Shown piece after piece: positions 1 to 8,347 of a stretch of DNA of 64,000 nucleotides. The notes under the pieces are model-generated. The model saw only the letters and a program-made list of their open reading frames with translations. It was not told the DNA's origin and ran no database searches. The translations under genes and the position numbers were made by a program. Source of the stretch: Glaciecola sp048820975 (lineage in GTDB: Bacteria; Pseudomonadota; Gammaproteobacteria; Enterobacterales; Alteromonadaceae); NCBI RefSeq assembly GCF_048820975.1, contig NZ_JBMEUF010000001.1, positions 682,001-746,000 of the forward strand, read 5' to 3'. Within the stretch, counting starts at the first letter, position 1. Every line of letters starts with the position of its first letter.

Positions 1-547
1 CAACAACACGGTCAAGAAAGCGACGCGCTTGTTGAGCGTTCACTCTATTAATGTTTACTTCACTAGGTTTAGAGAAAGCATCTTGAATAGCCGACTTTGT
101 GATCTCGTTAAACACTACGCGTTTAAATTCTTTATCTTTGCCCTTTAGGATCTCTTGCAAATGCCATGCAATTGCTTCTCCCTCTCTATCCAAATCGGTT
201 GCGAGATAGATAGTGTCAGCTTGTTTGGCAAGTTTCTTTAGTTCATTAACAACCTTTTCTTTGCCCTGCAAAATTTGATAATGGGCATGCCAATTTTGAT
301 GAGGATCAACCCCCATTCTATCAACAAGCTTATTGTACTCATGCTGTTTTAAATAATCAGCTTTAGCCTCTTCATCCCATTCTTTGAGTTCTTTGGCTGT
401 TTTTTTAGGCTCAATAAGGCCTAATGACTTAGTAGGAAGATCTCGAATATGACCCACACTGGATTTTACGATAAAATCTTTGCCTAGATATTTATTTATC
501 GTTTTCGCCTTAGCAGGTGATTCCACAATAACCAGTGATTTACTCAT
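1..547 (-). CDS. topA: DNA topoisomerase I, N-terminal part (cut by window edge)
   Basis: Type IA topoisomerase that relaxes negatively supercoiled DNA by single-strand passage. Only about the first 182 codons are present, because the gene runs off the left edge. The translation opens with MSKSLVIVESPAKAKTI, the TOPRIM-domain start of the family, and has the acidic metal-binding motif DLDREGEA and the following HLQEIL helix. The catalytic tyrosine and zinc-finger parts lie outside the window. The ATG is at 547. It is divergent from astB across about 300 bases. The family assignment is seen directly in the sequence and is secure. Confidence 0.95.
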   Translation of the reverse strand, partial: MSKSLVIVESPAKAKTINKYLGKDFIVKSSVGHIRDLPTKSLGLIEPKKTAKELKEWDEEAKADYLKQHEYNKLVDRMGVDPHQNWHAHYQILQGKEKVVNELKKLAKQADTIYLATDLDREGEAIAWHLQEILKGKDKEFKRVVFNEITKSAIQDAFSKPSEVNINRVNAQQARRFLDRVV

Positions 548-848
548 GTATAATTAAAAACCTTGTAAAAAGAGAGATTTGCTATAAAACACATTGCCAT
601 AGCGGTGTGCTTTTAACTTAAATGCTTATTAAAGATATATCTTCAAAGTGAATAGAAAACAAGCTGTTCTATATAAATATCTAATCCATATGCCCAAAAG
701 CCTTTGTTTTTACTATGATTTTCGTAAAAAATAATTGGCAAGCAAGTTTAAGTCAGTATACTTCTTGACTAAATATCTATTCACAACTGCTTAAAAAAGG
801 CGATATTAATATATTTAAGCAGCGATAACACGAGCGCAAGGGTAAAGT
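548..848. other. Intergenic region between topA and astB
   Basis: This is an AT-rich divergent spacer of 301 bases. It must hold the promoters of topA and astB, but I could not pick convincing -35/-10 pairs. A loose inverted repeat of ATAGAA and TTCTAT lies near 651-671. I see no small gene or known RNA here. Confidence 0.4.
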
Positions 849-2186
849 ATGAAAGCAATAGAAGCAAATTTTGATGGTTTAGTTGGTCCAAGCCATAACT
901 ACGCAGGCCTTTCATTTGGTAACGTTGCATCTAAATCGAACGCTAATGCTGTTAGTAATCCTAAGAAAGCCGCATTGCAAGGATTAGATAAAATGAAAGC
1001 CTTAGCCGATTTAGGCATGTTTCAAGGGGTGCTTGCCCCCCAAGAACGACCAGACGTGCATTCATTACGACGTGTAGGCTTTACCGGCAGTGATGAGAAA
1101 GTGTTGAGCGACGCTTATAAGAAAGCGCCAGCCATATTTTTGGCTTGCTGTTCAGCATCAAGTATGTGGACGGCTAACGCAGCTACCGTTTCACCAAGCG
1201 CTGACTGTAAAGACAATAAACTCCATTTTACACCCGCCAATTTAACTAACAAGTTTCACCGCGCAATAGAGCCTAAAGTTACTGGTAATATCTTAAAAGC
1301 GGTATTTAATAATAGTGAGTATTTTGAGCACCATCAACACCTGCCTGAAAATGACCACTTTGGTGATGAAGGCGCAGCTAATCATACCCGCTTTTGCAGT
1401 GAGTATGGCGATGCAGGCACTGAGTTTTTTGTGTATGGAAAATATGCATTTGACAGCAGTAAAATTGCGCCAAAGAAATTTCCTGCTAGGCAAACGCGCG
1501 AAGCTAGCGAAGCGATTGCCAGATTGCATCAGTTAGATGATACTAAAACGGTTTTTGCGCAACAAAACCCTGATGTTATTGACCAAGGCGTATTTCACAA
1601 TGACGTGATAGCCGTGGGTAATAAGAACGTCTTGTTTTATCATGACCAAGCCTTTTTGAATACTCAGCAAGTAAAACAGGATATTTTAAAAAGCTTTGGT
1701 AATAATGATTTTCACTTCATAGAAGTACCAAGCGAACAAGTGAGCGTGCAAGATGCGGTAAAAAGTTATTTATTTAATACCCAACTTATTAACTTGCCAA
1801 ACGGTGACATGGTGATAATTGCACCTAGTGATTGCGAAGAAAACCAGGCGGTTAATGCCTACTTAAATACGCTTATTCAGGATAATAATCCAATAACAAA
1901 TGTCCACTATTTTGATGTTAAACAAAGCATGCAAAATGGTGGCGGACCGGCCTGCTTACGTTTACGCGTAGTATTAAATGAACAGCAACAACAAGCGGTA
2001 AATAAGAACGCAGTAATGAACAATGGCTTGTACTCTAAATTAACGACTTGGGTGAATAAGCATTATCGCGACCAATTATGCGCCGCTGACTTAGCAGATC
2101 CATCATTTTTACTTGAGTCTAGAACGGCTTTGGATGAACTCACGCAAATTATGCATCTAGGCTCGGTATACCCGTTTCAACGTTAA
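849..2186 (+). CDS. astB: N-succinylarginine dihydrolase
   Basis: Second enzyme of the arginine succinyltransferase (AST) pathway. It hydrolyses N2-succinylarginine to N2-succinylornithine, ammonia and CO2 in the cytoplasm. The 445-residue length matches the family. The start MKAIEANFDGLVGPSHNYAG is the typical AstB N-terminus. The expected catalytic triad is visible as Glu174 (GDEGAANH), His250 (VFHNDVIAV) and Cys369 (GGGPACLRL). The other ast genes are not nearby, so the gene stands alone beside topA and ends in a strong terminator. It is probably expressed on its own promoter for arginine catabolism. Confidence 0.96.
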   Translation: MKAIEANFDGLVGPSHNYAGLSFGNVASKSNANAVSNPKKAALQGLDKMKALADLGMFQGVLAPQERPDVHSLRRVGFTGSDEKVLSDAYKKAPAIFLACCSASSMWTANAATVSPSADCKDNKLHFTPANLTNKFHRAIEPKVTGNILKAVFNNSEYFEHHQHLPENDHFGDEGAANHTRFCSEYGDAGTEFFVYGKYAFDSSKIAPKKFPARQTREASEAIARLHQLDDTKTVFAQQNPDVIDQGVFHNDVIAVGNKNVLFYHDQAFLNTQQVKQDILKSFGNNDFHFIEVPSEQVSVQDAVKSYLFNTQLINLPNGDMVIIAPSDCEENQAVNAYLNTLIQDNNPITNVHYFDVKQSMQNGGGPACLRLRVVLNEQQQQAVNKNAVMNNGLYSKLTTWVNKHYRDQLCAADLADPSFLLESRTALDELTQIMHLGSVYPFQR

Positions 2187-2197
2187 TTTTCGGCAAT

Positions 2198-2228
2198 AAA
2201 AAAGGATCTGCTAGCAGATCCTTTTTTT
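2198..2228. terminator. Bidirectional intrinsic terminator after astB
   Basis: This is a perfect palindrome with arms AAAGGATCTGCT and AGCAGATCCTTT, flanked by A-runs on one side and T-runs on the other. It lies 12 bases after the astB stop and just before the end of the convergent lipoprotein gene, so it can stop transcription from both sides. Confidence 0.88.
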
Positions 2229-2239
2229 ATTCGTTAGTT

Positions 2240-4408
2240 TTAGTCACTCACACTGCAAAAAGCACTAGAACCAAATGGATTACTTGGCGGAGAAATGGCT
2301 TGTGTTGTCAAATCCTCAGCTAAAATCGGCAATCCAAATATTTGCGAAGTTTTTGACTCTGTTCCAGATGATTGGCCTAATATAGTGAGCTTGACTCGCG
2401 ACCAAACCGCGTATTGTTGAGGATAGCGAACCTGAACAACGGCCTGACCAAACTCATTAGTAGTAGTTTCATTTTCTTTAAAATTAACGGTTGCTACATT
2501 ACCCGGAGTGAGTAAGCCATCATCATTTGTATCTTCGCCGGAATCCAAACGACCATTTTGATTAACATCTTCAGATTGGCAGCTCGCAGTTATTTGAGCA
2601 ACATAAATGTCATTTTCATCATCCCAACTCCAATAGCCTTTATAGTAAGCAATTCCACTTACCGGGACAACACTCGCTGATAAAGAAGCGTTACTTACAG
2701 GCTGGCCTGACGCATCTGTCACGAATACTGAGAACTCTTTAATATAGCTGGTATTGTCTTCATCACCAATATCATTACCCGTTCCCACTACAATATCAAA
2801 GGCGCGTGCGCCAACAGATAAATCAACCGTACTTTCAACGCCATCGCTTTGCGCACCAATAGTAACACCGTTGTCACCGCTTACTGCATTTGACGTATAA
2901 ACGGTTGAAGCAATACCGTTGCTGTCGGTGGTGGCGCTATTAGGAGAAATACTGCCGCTAGAAGCGTCGGCAATTAGTCTAAAGTTAACGGTTTTTCCTT
3001 TTACTAAGTTTCCAACTTCATCACGCACCGTTGCCGTTATGGTAGAGGTTTGTCCTTCAGGGCCAATTAAATCAGGGCTTGCATCAACGAAAATGCTATC
3101 CACTGTTTCAGCTACAAACTCAAGTTGTGTACGAGCTGTAACTTCATTACCATTAGCATCGGTTCCTACAGCTGAGATAGATGTTGGGCCCGCGTAACTT
3201 GAGTTAATAGTAATACTGGCTATGCCTTGTGCATTGGTTACCGCACTATTATTACCTGCCCCAATAATGCCGCGAGATGAAGTCACAACAATATCGCCGT
3301 TTGCAAATGCGCTGCCATCTTTAAACCAACGCAGTTCTAGAGCATGATCTGTATTTAAGCTTAAATCTTCTGTAGGTAAATTGACAAAACTAAAGTCATC
3401 TTGCTGGACCGTTATATCGAAAGTAGTATTTGCTGATAAAGCACTTGCACTTATTTTATCATTACCTGACTGCGATGAAATGTAGTTAACGGTTACTTGG
3501 CCATTTGTTCCTGTAACAGGTGTTTCGTTATCTAAAGTGCCAAGCGTGGCTGATAAATTGACAACTTGATTGGCAATACCATTGCCATCAGAGTCTGACA
3601 AAACTACAGTAATAGGCGCAGAATCGTTAATTATAACTGAACTTGCACCGTTAATATTCACTTCCGTCCCCACCACTTGCACAGTTACATTTTCGCTTAA
3701 TGCAGACGTGCTTGCAGAAACTTCTATATCACGATTTTCACGATTATTTTGCGTACTTAATGTTGCTCTTGCTGTTCCATCAGCCTGAGTTTGCGTATCA
3801 ATAATAGTTAAAGACGCATCTTGGCCTGCTGAAAAAGAAACGGGTACATTAGCCAATAAGATATTTTGATCATTTTTAACCACAGCAATCAGTTCAATCT
3901 CATCGCCACCACTGGAAGCTAATTGCAATGAACTGGCAAACAACTCTAAGCTAAATGGGTTTTCTTGTTGAAGCCCTGCACTTTGAAAACCAATTGTTAC
4001 CGATTCTGCGTCTTCCACGCTTGCTGTTATTGTGCCACTGCCCGATAAGCTCCCCACCGTTAATTCAATTGTTGCTAGACCTTCTGAATCAGTTAGAGCT
4101 GTACCGGTATCGTTATCAAAATCAGCTAATTCTGTTTGACTCAATACAAACGTAACTACCTCATTTGCAATTCCTTGCCCACTACTATTAGTAACAGACG
4201 CCCGAACGGTTAACGGAGCACCGTCACCAACTTCTGTTGCAACTTCTCCTTGTGCATCAACAAGGCTTAAAGAGATAGTATATATCTCTGTTGTATCTGT
4301 ATCATCATCTGTACTCGTGTCATCTCTATCTAAAGATTCACTGCCACCGCCACACGCGAATAAAACAAACAAAGTAGCATACAGAAGAATAAGCTTAGCG
4401 ATTTTCAT
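2240..4408 (-). CDS. Ig-repeat (Big_1/invasin-like) lipoprotein with calcium-binding-type motif
   Basis: Predicted outer-membrane or surface lipoprotein of 722 residues. The signal peptide ends in the lipobox LFAC with Cys19, followed by GGGSES and an acidic linker. At least five bacterial Ig-like units follow, each with the loop pattern D-x-x-G-x-A (DSEGLATIEL, ADGTARATL, TNGQVTVNY, NAQGIASITI, DSNGIASTV). Near residues 614-637 are two consecutive Asp/Asn-rich loops (DVNQNGRLDSGED and TNDDGLLTPGN) of the dockerin/EF-hand type. This implies calcium stiffening of the stalk, which is an inference. It is monocistronic. The ligand is unknown; adhesion or an envelope structural role is likely from the fold only. 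Confidence 0.8.
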   Translation of the reverse strand: MKIAKLILLYATLFVLFACGGGSESLDRDDTSTDDDTDTTEIYTISLSLVDAQGEVATEVGDGAPLTVRASVTNSSGQGIANEVVTFVLSQTELADFDNDTGTALTDSEGLATIELTVGSLSGSGTITASVEDAESVTIGFQSAGLQQENPFSLELFASSLQLASSGGDEIELIAVVKNDQNILLANVPVSFSAGQDASLTIIDTQTQADGTARATLSTQNNRENRDIEVSASTSALSENVTVQVVGTEVNINGASSVIINDSAPITVVLSDSDGNGIANQVVNLSATLGTLDNETPVTGTNGQVTVNYISSQSGNDKISASALSANTTFDITVQQDDFSFVNLPTEDLSLNTDHALELRWFKDGSAFANGDIVVTSSRGIIGAGNNSAVTNAQGIASITINSSYAGPTSISAVGTDANGNEVTARTQLEFVAETVDSIFVDASPDLIGPEGQTSTITATVRDEVGNLVKGKTVNFRLIADASSGSISPNSATTDSNGIASTVYTSNAVSGDNGVTIGAQSDGVESTVDLSVGARAFDIVVGTGNDIGDEDNTSYIKEFSVFVTDASGQPVSNASLSASVVPVSGIAYYKGYWSWDDENDIYVAQITASCQSEDVNQNGRLDSGEDTNDDGLLTPGNVATVNFKENETTTNEFGQAVVQVRYPQQYAVWSRVKLTILGQSSGTESKTSQIFGLPILAEDLTTQAISPPSNPFGSSAFCSVSD

Positions 4409-4543
4409 TTAATTACCTATAAGTCAAAAATTGGTTCATATCAGTCACATGAATGTATTAGAGTGTATAAAAGGATTTAGATTTTACGTTATACTTGTTA
4501 ATCTTAAGTATCTAGACTAATAACCAAAACAACAGGTCTTTAC

Positions 4544-5842
4544 ATGTCAAACGTAGTAGCTAAATCAAATTTAACCATTCAAATCCTTATCGGCATGCTC
4601 GCCGGAATCGTGATAGGTGCGTTAATACAAATGTCATATGACGAAAGTGGCGATTTCGTTTTTTCACTTTTAGGTATAAATGTTTCGTTTCAAGGGCTAT
4701 TTGTACAAGGAATATTTGAGGTTGGCGGTAAAATTTTCGTCAATTCTTTGAAAATGTTAGTGGTGCCACTCGTATTTGTATCTTTGGTGTGTGGAGTCAG
4801 TAGTTTGTCTGACCCTTCTAAATTAGGTCGTTTAGGAGGGAAGTCGCTAGCGTTGTATATATTAACTACTTGTATAGCCATCACCTTTGCGTTGCTGGTT
4901 GCGCTACTTGTTTCTCCAGGTGAAGGATTCACAATGCCTACAGAGGCGCAGTTTCAAGCCAAAGAAGCGCCTGGTTTAGCCCAAGTAATTATAAATATGT
5001 TTCCTTCAAACCCTATTGCTTCAATGGCAGAAGGAAATATGTTGCAAGTCATTGTGTTTTCTTTACTGTTTGGTGTTGCTATTACAATGGCGGGTAATCA
5101 TGGTACTAAGATTAAAGAAGCTTTTGAGTCTTTAAACGAAGTTATTATGAAAATTGTTATTATTATTATGAATTTAGCCCCTTATGGCGTATTTTTCTTA
5201 ATGGCAAAATTAGCGGCAACTGTAGAAATGGAAGCCTTTGTCAATATACTCACCTATTTCTTATTAGTGTTTGTGCTACTTATTGCACACGCTCTAATCA
5301 CATACCCTTTGTTACTCGCAAGCTTAGCCCGATTGAACCCCGTAACCTTGCTACTCAAAATGAAAGAAACGGCTATTTTTGCATTTAGCTCCTCAAGTAG
5401 CAGTGCCACCTTACCTATCACTATGGCAACTGCACGCAACAAGATGGGAGTAAACGGTTCCGTTGCATCATTTACTATCCCATTAGGGGCCACAATTAAT
5501 ATGGATGGCACTGCCATAATGCAAGGCGTTGCTACGGTCTTTATTGCGCAAGTATACGGTGTTGACTTAAGTACCAGTGATTTAATTATGGTAGTGCTTA
5601 CTGCTACATTGGCATCTGTTGGAACCGCAGGGGTGCCAGGCGTGGGCTTAATAATGCTGGCGATGGTATTACAACAGGTTAATTTACCCGTTGAAGGCAT
5701 TGCATTAATTATAGGCATTGACCGCCTACTAGACATGACTCGAACGGTGGTAAATGTTACAGGTGACTGCACAGTAGCATGCATTGTTGCTAAATCAGAA
5801 AACGAGCTAAATGAAGCGGTTTATAACAACCGCTCTTTGTAA
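4544..5842 (+). CDS. Dicarboxylate/amino acid:cation symporter (DAACS family)
   Basis: Inner-membrane secondary transporter of 432 residues that uses a Na+ or H+ gradient to import C4-dicarboxylates or amino acids such as glutamate, serine or threonine. Family hallmarks are visible: the serine-rich re-entrant loop SSSSSATLPITM, the helix motif ATINMDGTAIMQG, and VGTAGVPGVGL in the second hairpin. Eight or so hydrophobic segments are spread along the chain. The substrate cannot be decided by eye, and GltP-, DctA- and SstT-like proteins share these motifs. It is monocistronic, between two genes of opposite direction. Confidence 0.88.
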   Translation: MSNVVAKSNLTIQILIGMLAGIVIGALIQMSYDESGDFVFSLLGINVSFQGLFVQGIFEVGGKIFVNSLKMLVVPLVFVSLVCGVSSLSDPSKLGRLGGKSLALYILTTCIAITFALLVALLVSPGEGFTMPTEAQFQAKEAPGLAQVIINMFPSNPIASMAEGNMLQVIVFSLLFGVAITMAGNHGTKIKEAFESLNEVIMKIVIIIMNLAPYGVFFLMAKLAATVEMEAFVNILTYFLLVFVLLIAHALITYPLLLASLARLNPVTLLLKMKETAIFAFSSSSSSATLPITMATARNKMGVNGSVASFTIPLGATINMDGTAIMQGVATVFIAQVYGVDLSTSDLIMVVLTATLASVGTAGVPGVGLIMLAMVLQQVNLPVEGIALIIGIDRLLDMTRTVVNVTGDCTVACIVAKSENELNEAVYNNRSL

Positions 5843-5845
5843 ATA

Positions 5846-7069
5846 TTAGTGAAGATTTGCTGCAGGTTTAATGCCTGCGGCTTTCATTGCAGGGTAAAGC
5901 GTGGAGCAAATAGAAATAAATAACACTAAGCCTACGGTAAATGCCACATCTATTACATTTAGTTTTGATGGTATAACGCGAGTAAAATAAATGTCGCTAG
6001 AGAATAACTTGGTATTAAAGATAAATTCAATCGCTTGAATAATATCAGCTAAAAACAAAGCCAAAAGTACACCTATAACACTTCCCCACAAAGCCCCTTT
6101 CACGCCATGGTACAAGCCTTTTAGAACAAATATATTAGCAATATCTTGGTTGCTTGAGCCTATCGTTTTTAAGATTGCGATCTCTTTACTGCGTTCTTTC
6201 ACTGACATAACCAACGATGACACAATATTAAACGAGGCAACCGCAATGACTAAGGCAAGAACAATGTACACAACGGTGCGAATGAGCTGAATATCTTGGT
6301 ATAAGTGTCCATTCGTGCGTGTCCAATCTGACATATAAGCAGCTTGGTCAAAGTTATAACCATATTCGCGTACTAGTGAATAAGCTTCAAAGGGGTCCTT
6401 AAGCATTATTTCAATATGGCTTACATTATTCTGAAGATCTAATAAGTTTGCTAACATCGCCTTGTTTACTAGCCCTAACTGCTTATCTAATTCGCCGCCT
6501 AGGGAAATACTTCCCACCACTTGCAGCCAAGCTGTTTTAGGCGCTTGAAAACTTAAATCTTGGGTACTTGCGGGTAACAATATTTGAATCTTATCCCCTA
6601 CACTCACCTCTAGTTCACTTAGTATCTTAGTGCCCAACACAATTGCGTTTTCATGCATTTGAAGTTTAGAGTATAAGGCTTTGTCTGAAAACTTATAGTT
6701 TATATAGCTTTCATCAACGCCAACTAATGAAACCGCCTTCATATTTTTACCGGCTTGCAACAAGCCAGTGGCTTTGTTGAGTAAAAATACATGCTCCACT
6801 CTTGCATCATTTTCTATACCAGCAATATAAGACTTATTAATTTTTAAGCCCTCACTATTAATAGCAAAGATTTCAGCATGGGGAACTACTTTTAATAGTT
6901 TGGTACGTAGCTCATGTTCAAAGCCATTCATTACTGACAACAACAATATAAGAATAGCGCAGCCCAAAGTAATACCGGCGGTTGATGATTTAGATACAAA
7001 ACTTATGTATGAATCTTGTTGTTTAGACTGGCGAAAACGCTTTGATATTTCATATATATAAGAATGCAA
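5846..7069 (-). CDS. lolE: Lipoprotein-releasing ABC transporter permease LolE
   Basis: One of the two membrane subunits of LolCDE, which extracts outer-membrane lipoproteins from the inner membrane and hands them to LolA. The protein has 407 residues, with an N-terminal membrane segment (GITLGCAILILLLSVMNGFE), a large periplasmic domain and three C-terminal membrane segments in the MacB/FtsX layout. The LolE rather than LolC type is suggested by VVPHAEI near residue 47 and by WTRTNGHLYQDIQLIRTVVY before the second membrane segment. It follows lolD with a 5-base gap, so the two are co-transcribed. The partner lolC is at about 48 kb, not here. Confidence 0.88.
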   Translation of the reverse strand: MHSYIYEISKRFRQSKQQDSYISFVSKSSTAGITLGCAILILLLSVMNGFEHELRTKLLKVVPHAEIFAINSEGLKINKSYIAGIENDARVEHVFLLNKATGLLQAGKNMKAVSLVGVDESYINYKFSDKALYSKLQMHENAIVLGTKILSELEVSVGDKIQILLPASTQDLSFQAPKTAWLQVVGSISLGGELDKQLGLVNKAMLANLLDLQNNVSHIEIMLKDPFEAYSLVREYGYNFDQAAYMSDWTRTNGHLYQDIQLIRTVVYIVLALVIAVASFNIVSSLVMSVKERSKEIAILKTIGSSNQDIANIFVLKGLYHGVKGALWGSVIGVLLALFLADIIQAIEFIFNTKLFSSDIYFTRVIPSKLNVIDVAFTVGLVLFISICSTLYPAMKAAGIKPAANLH

Positions 7070-7074
7070 AAGCC

Positions 7075-7752
7075 CTACTCCACAAATTTTCCATTCACTA
7101 GCGTTAAGGTTCTGTCTAGCTGTTTTGCTAAATCATGATCATGGGTCACAATAACAAAACTGGTTTTTTCTTCATGATTAATCTGTTTAATAAGCTCAAG
7201 GATGTCACGACTTGATTCGTTGTCTAAGTTACCGGTGGGTTCGTCAGCCATAATAATACTAGGTTCGTTTATCATTGCTCGCGCAATAGCTACCCGTTGG
7301 CGCTCACCGCCCGACATCTGATAAGGCTTATGTGATAATCGGTGAGAAAGCCCTACACGCTCTAACATGGCAGCCGCTTTAGCATGTGCTGTTTGTTTAC
7401 TCTTACCTAAAATAAGTTGCGGCATGGCGACATTTTCAGTGGCATTAAACTCAGGTAGTAAATGATGGAATTGGTAAACGAAACCGAGCTCTTGATTTCT
7501 AAATTTAGCCTGCTCTTTTGCAGTTAATTTTAACAAGTCTTTGTCTTTGTATAGGACTTCACCAGCGGTGGGTGTATCAAGCGTGCTCAAAATATGTAGT
7601 AAGGTACTTTTACCAGAGCCTGACGCTCCTAAAATGGCAAGCGTTTCTTGTTCAAAAACTTGGATATTTATATGGCTTAAGATATCGACTTTTTGTTCTG
7701 CATCGCGAAACGATTGGCAAATATTGTGACCAGATAACAATGTGATAGACAT
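7075..7752 (-). CDS. lolD: Lipoprotein-releasing ABC transporter ATPase LolD
   Basis: Cytoplasmic ATPase that powers LolCDE. The 225 residues contain Walker A (GASGSGKST), the Q-loop region (FVYQFHHLLPEF), the ABC signature (MSGGERQRVAIARA) and Walker B (IIMADEPTGNLD), followed by the switch His in VTHDHD. FQFHHLLPEF-type Q-loops are characteristic of LolD and its close relatives. It is the first gene of the lolD-lolE pair. The ATG at 7752 opens with MSITLLSGHNICQSF. Confidence 0.95.
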   Translation of the reverse strand: MSITLLSGHNICQSFRDAEQKVDILSHINIQVFEQETLAILGASGSGKSTLLHILSTLDTPTAGEVLYKDKDLLKLTAKEQAKFRNQELGFVYQFHHLLPEFNATENVAMPQLILGKSKQTAHAKAAAMLERVGLSHRLSHKPYQMSGGERQRVAIARAMINEPSIIMADEPTGNLDNESSRDILELIKQINHEEKTSFVIVTHDHDLAKQLDRTLTLVNGKFVE

Positions 7753-7852
7753 GATTCTTAAAAATTGGAAATTATGTGCAAAGTGTAACTGCTAAGTGCT
7801 TAAGGGGGAAGTAATTGCGAATATATTTCTTTTACTAGAACTGCAAAAGAAA

Positions 7853-7929
7853 TGGCGGAGTGGACGGGACTCGAACCCGCGACCCCCGGCGTGACAGGCC
7901 GGTATTCTAACCAACTGAACTACCACTCC
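7853..7929 (-). tRNA. tRNA-Asp (GTC), copy 3 of the array
   Basis: A 77-base gene with encoded CCA. The acceptor arm GGAGTGG pairs with CCACTCC, the T arm contains GGTTCGAGTCC, and the anticodon loop TGTCACG gives anticodon GTC. It appears identical to its two neighbours and is last in the direction of transcription. Confidence 0.97.
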
Positions 7930-7986
7930 ACATGGTAATAAACCTTATTTCTCTACCAAGCTTGCGCTTAGTAATGTACACACTGT

Positions 7987-8063
7987 TGGCGGAGTGGACG
8001 GGACTCGAACCCGCGACCCCCGGCGTGACAGGCCGGTATTCTAACCAACTGAACTACCACTCC
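7987..8063 (-). tRNA. tRNA-Asp (GTC), copy 2 of the array
   Basis: The 77-base gene sequence looks the same as the flanking copies, with anticodon GTC, encoded CCA and cloverleaf arms intact. It is separated from copy 3 by 57 bases and from copy 1 by 58 bases of unrelated AT-rich spacer, so the array is probably one precursor RNA. Confidence 0.97.
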
Positions 8064-8121
8064 TCGTGATGACTATAAAACTTATAGTTAACAGTGAAAT
8101 GTGCACAGGATGCTTTAAAAA

Positions 8122-8198
8122 TGGCGGAGTGGACGGGACTCGAACCCGCGACCCCCGGCGTGACAGGCCGGTATTCTAACCAACTGAACTACCACTCC
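8122..8198 (-). tRNA. tRNA-Asp (GTC), copy 1 of the array
   Basis: First tRNA-Asp of the triplet in the direction of transcription: 77 bases, encoded CCA, anticodon GTC. It lies about 74 bases downstream of the start point predicted from the strong promoter at 8279-8307. Confidence 0.97.
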
Positions 8199-8278
8199 AC
8201 ACGATCTTTAAAACATAACGCTATAAAACAACGAGTTATCATAATTTTATGAATAGCTCCTCGTTCATTGCGGCGCAG

Positions 8279-8307
8279 ATAATACGGTGACACGCATCTT
8301 GAGTCAA
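8279..8307 (-). promoter_or_regulatory. Sigma-70 promoter of the tRNA-Asp array
   Basis: Read on the minus strand, TTGACT (8307-8302) and TATTAT (8284-8279) are separated by exactly 17 bases. The GC-rich stretch CTGCGCCGC follows immediately. This near-consensus promoter with a GC-rich discriminator is typical of growth-rate- and stringent-controlled stable RNA genes, and its direction fits the three tRNAs. Confidence 0.75.
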
Positions 8308-8347
8308 CCGCTTTTTTCAATGAATCGTTCTCTTGCCTGTTTTTCAA

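Noticed and set aside
5254..5784. Long minus-strand open frame inside the symporter gene
   Set aside because: It is a shadow of the transporter gene on the opposite strand, with no ribosome site or family features.
7827..7852. Terminator after the tRNA-Asp array (TTTCTTTT/AAAAGAAA)
   Set aside because: The stem is purely weak AT/GC-poor and is not followed by a clean T-run; not reliable.
7853..8198. Tandem repeats as a mobile element or CRISPR-like array
   Set aside because: The repeat units are complete tRNA-Asp genes with intact cloverleafs; the spacers are unrelated and there is no cas gene or transposase.
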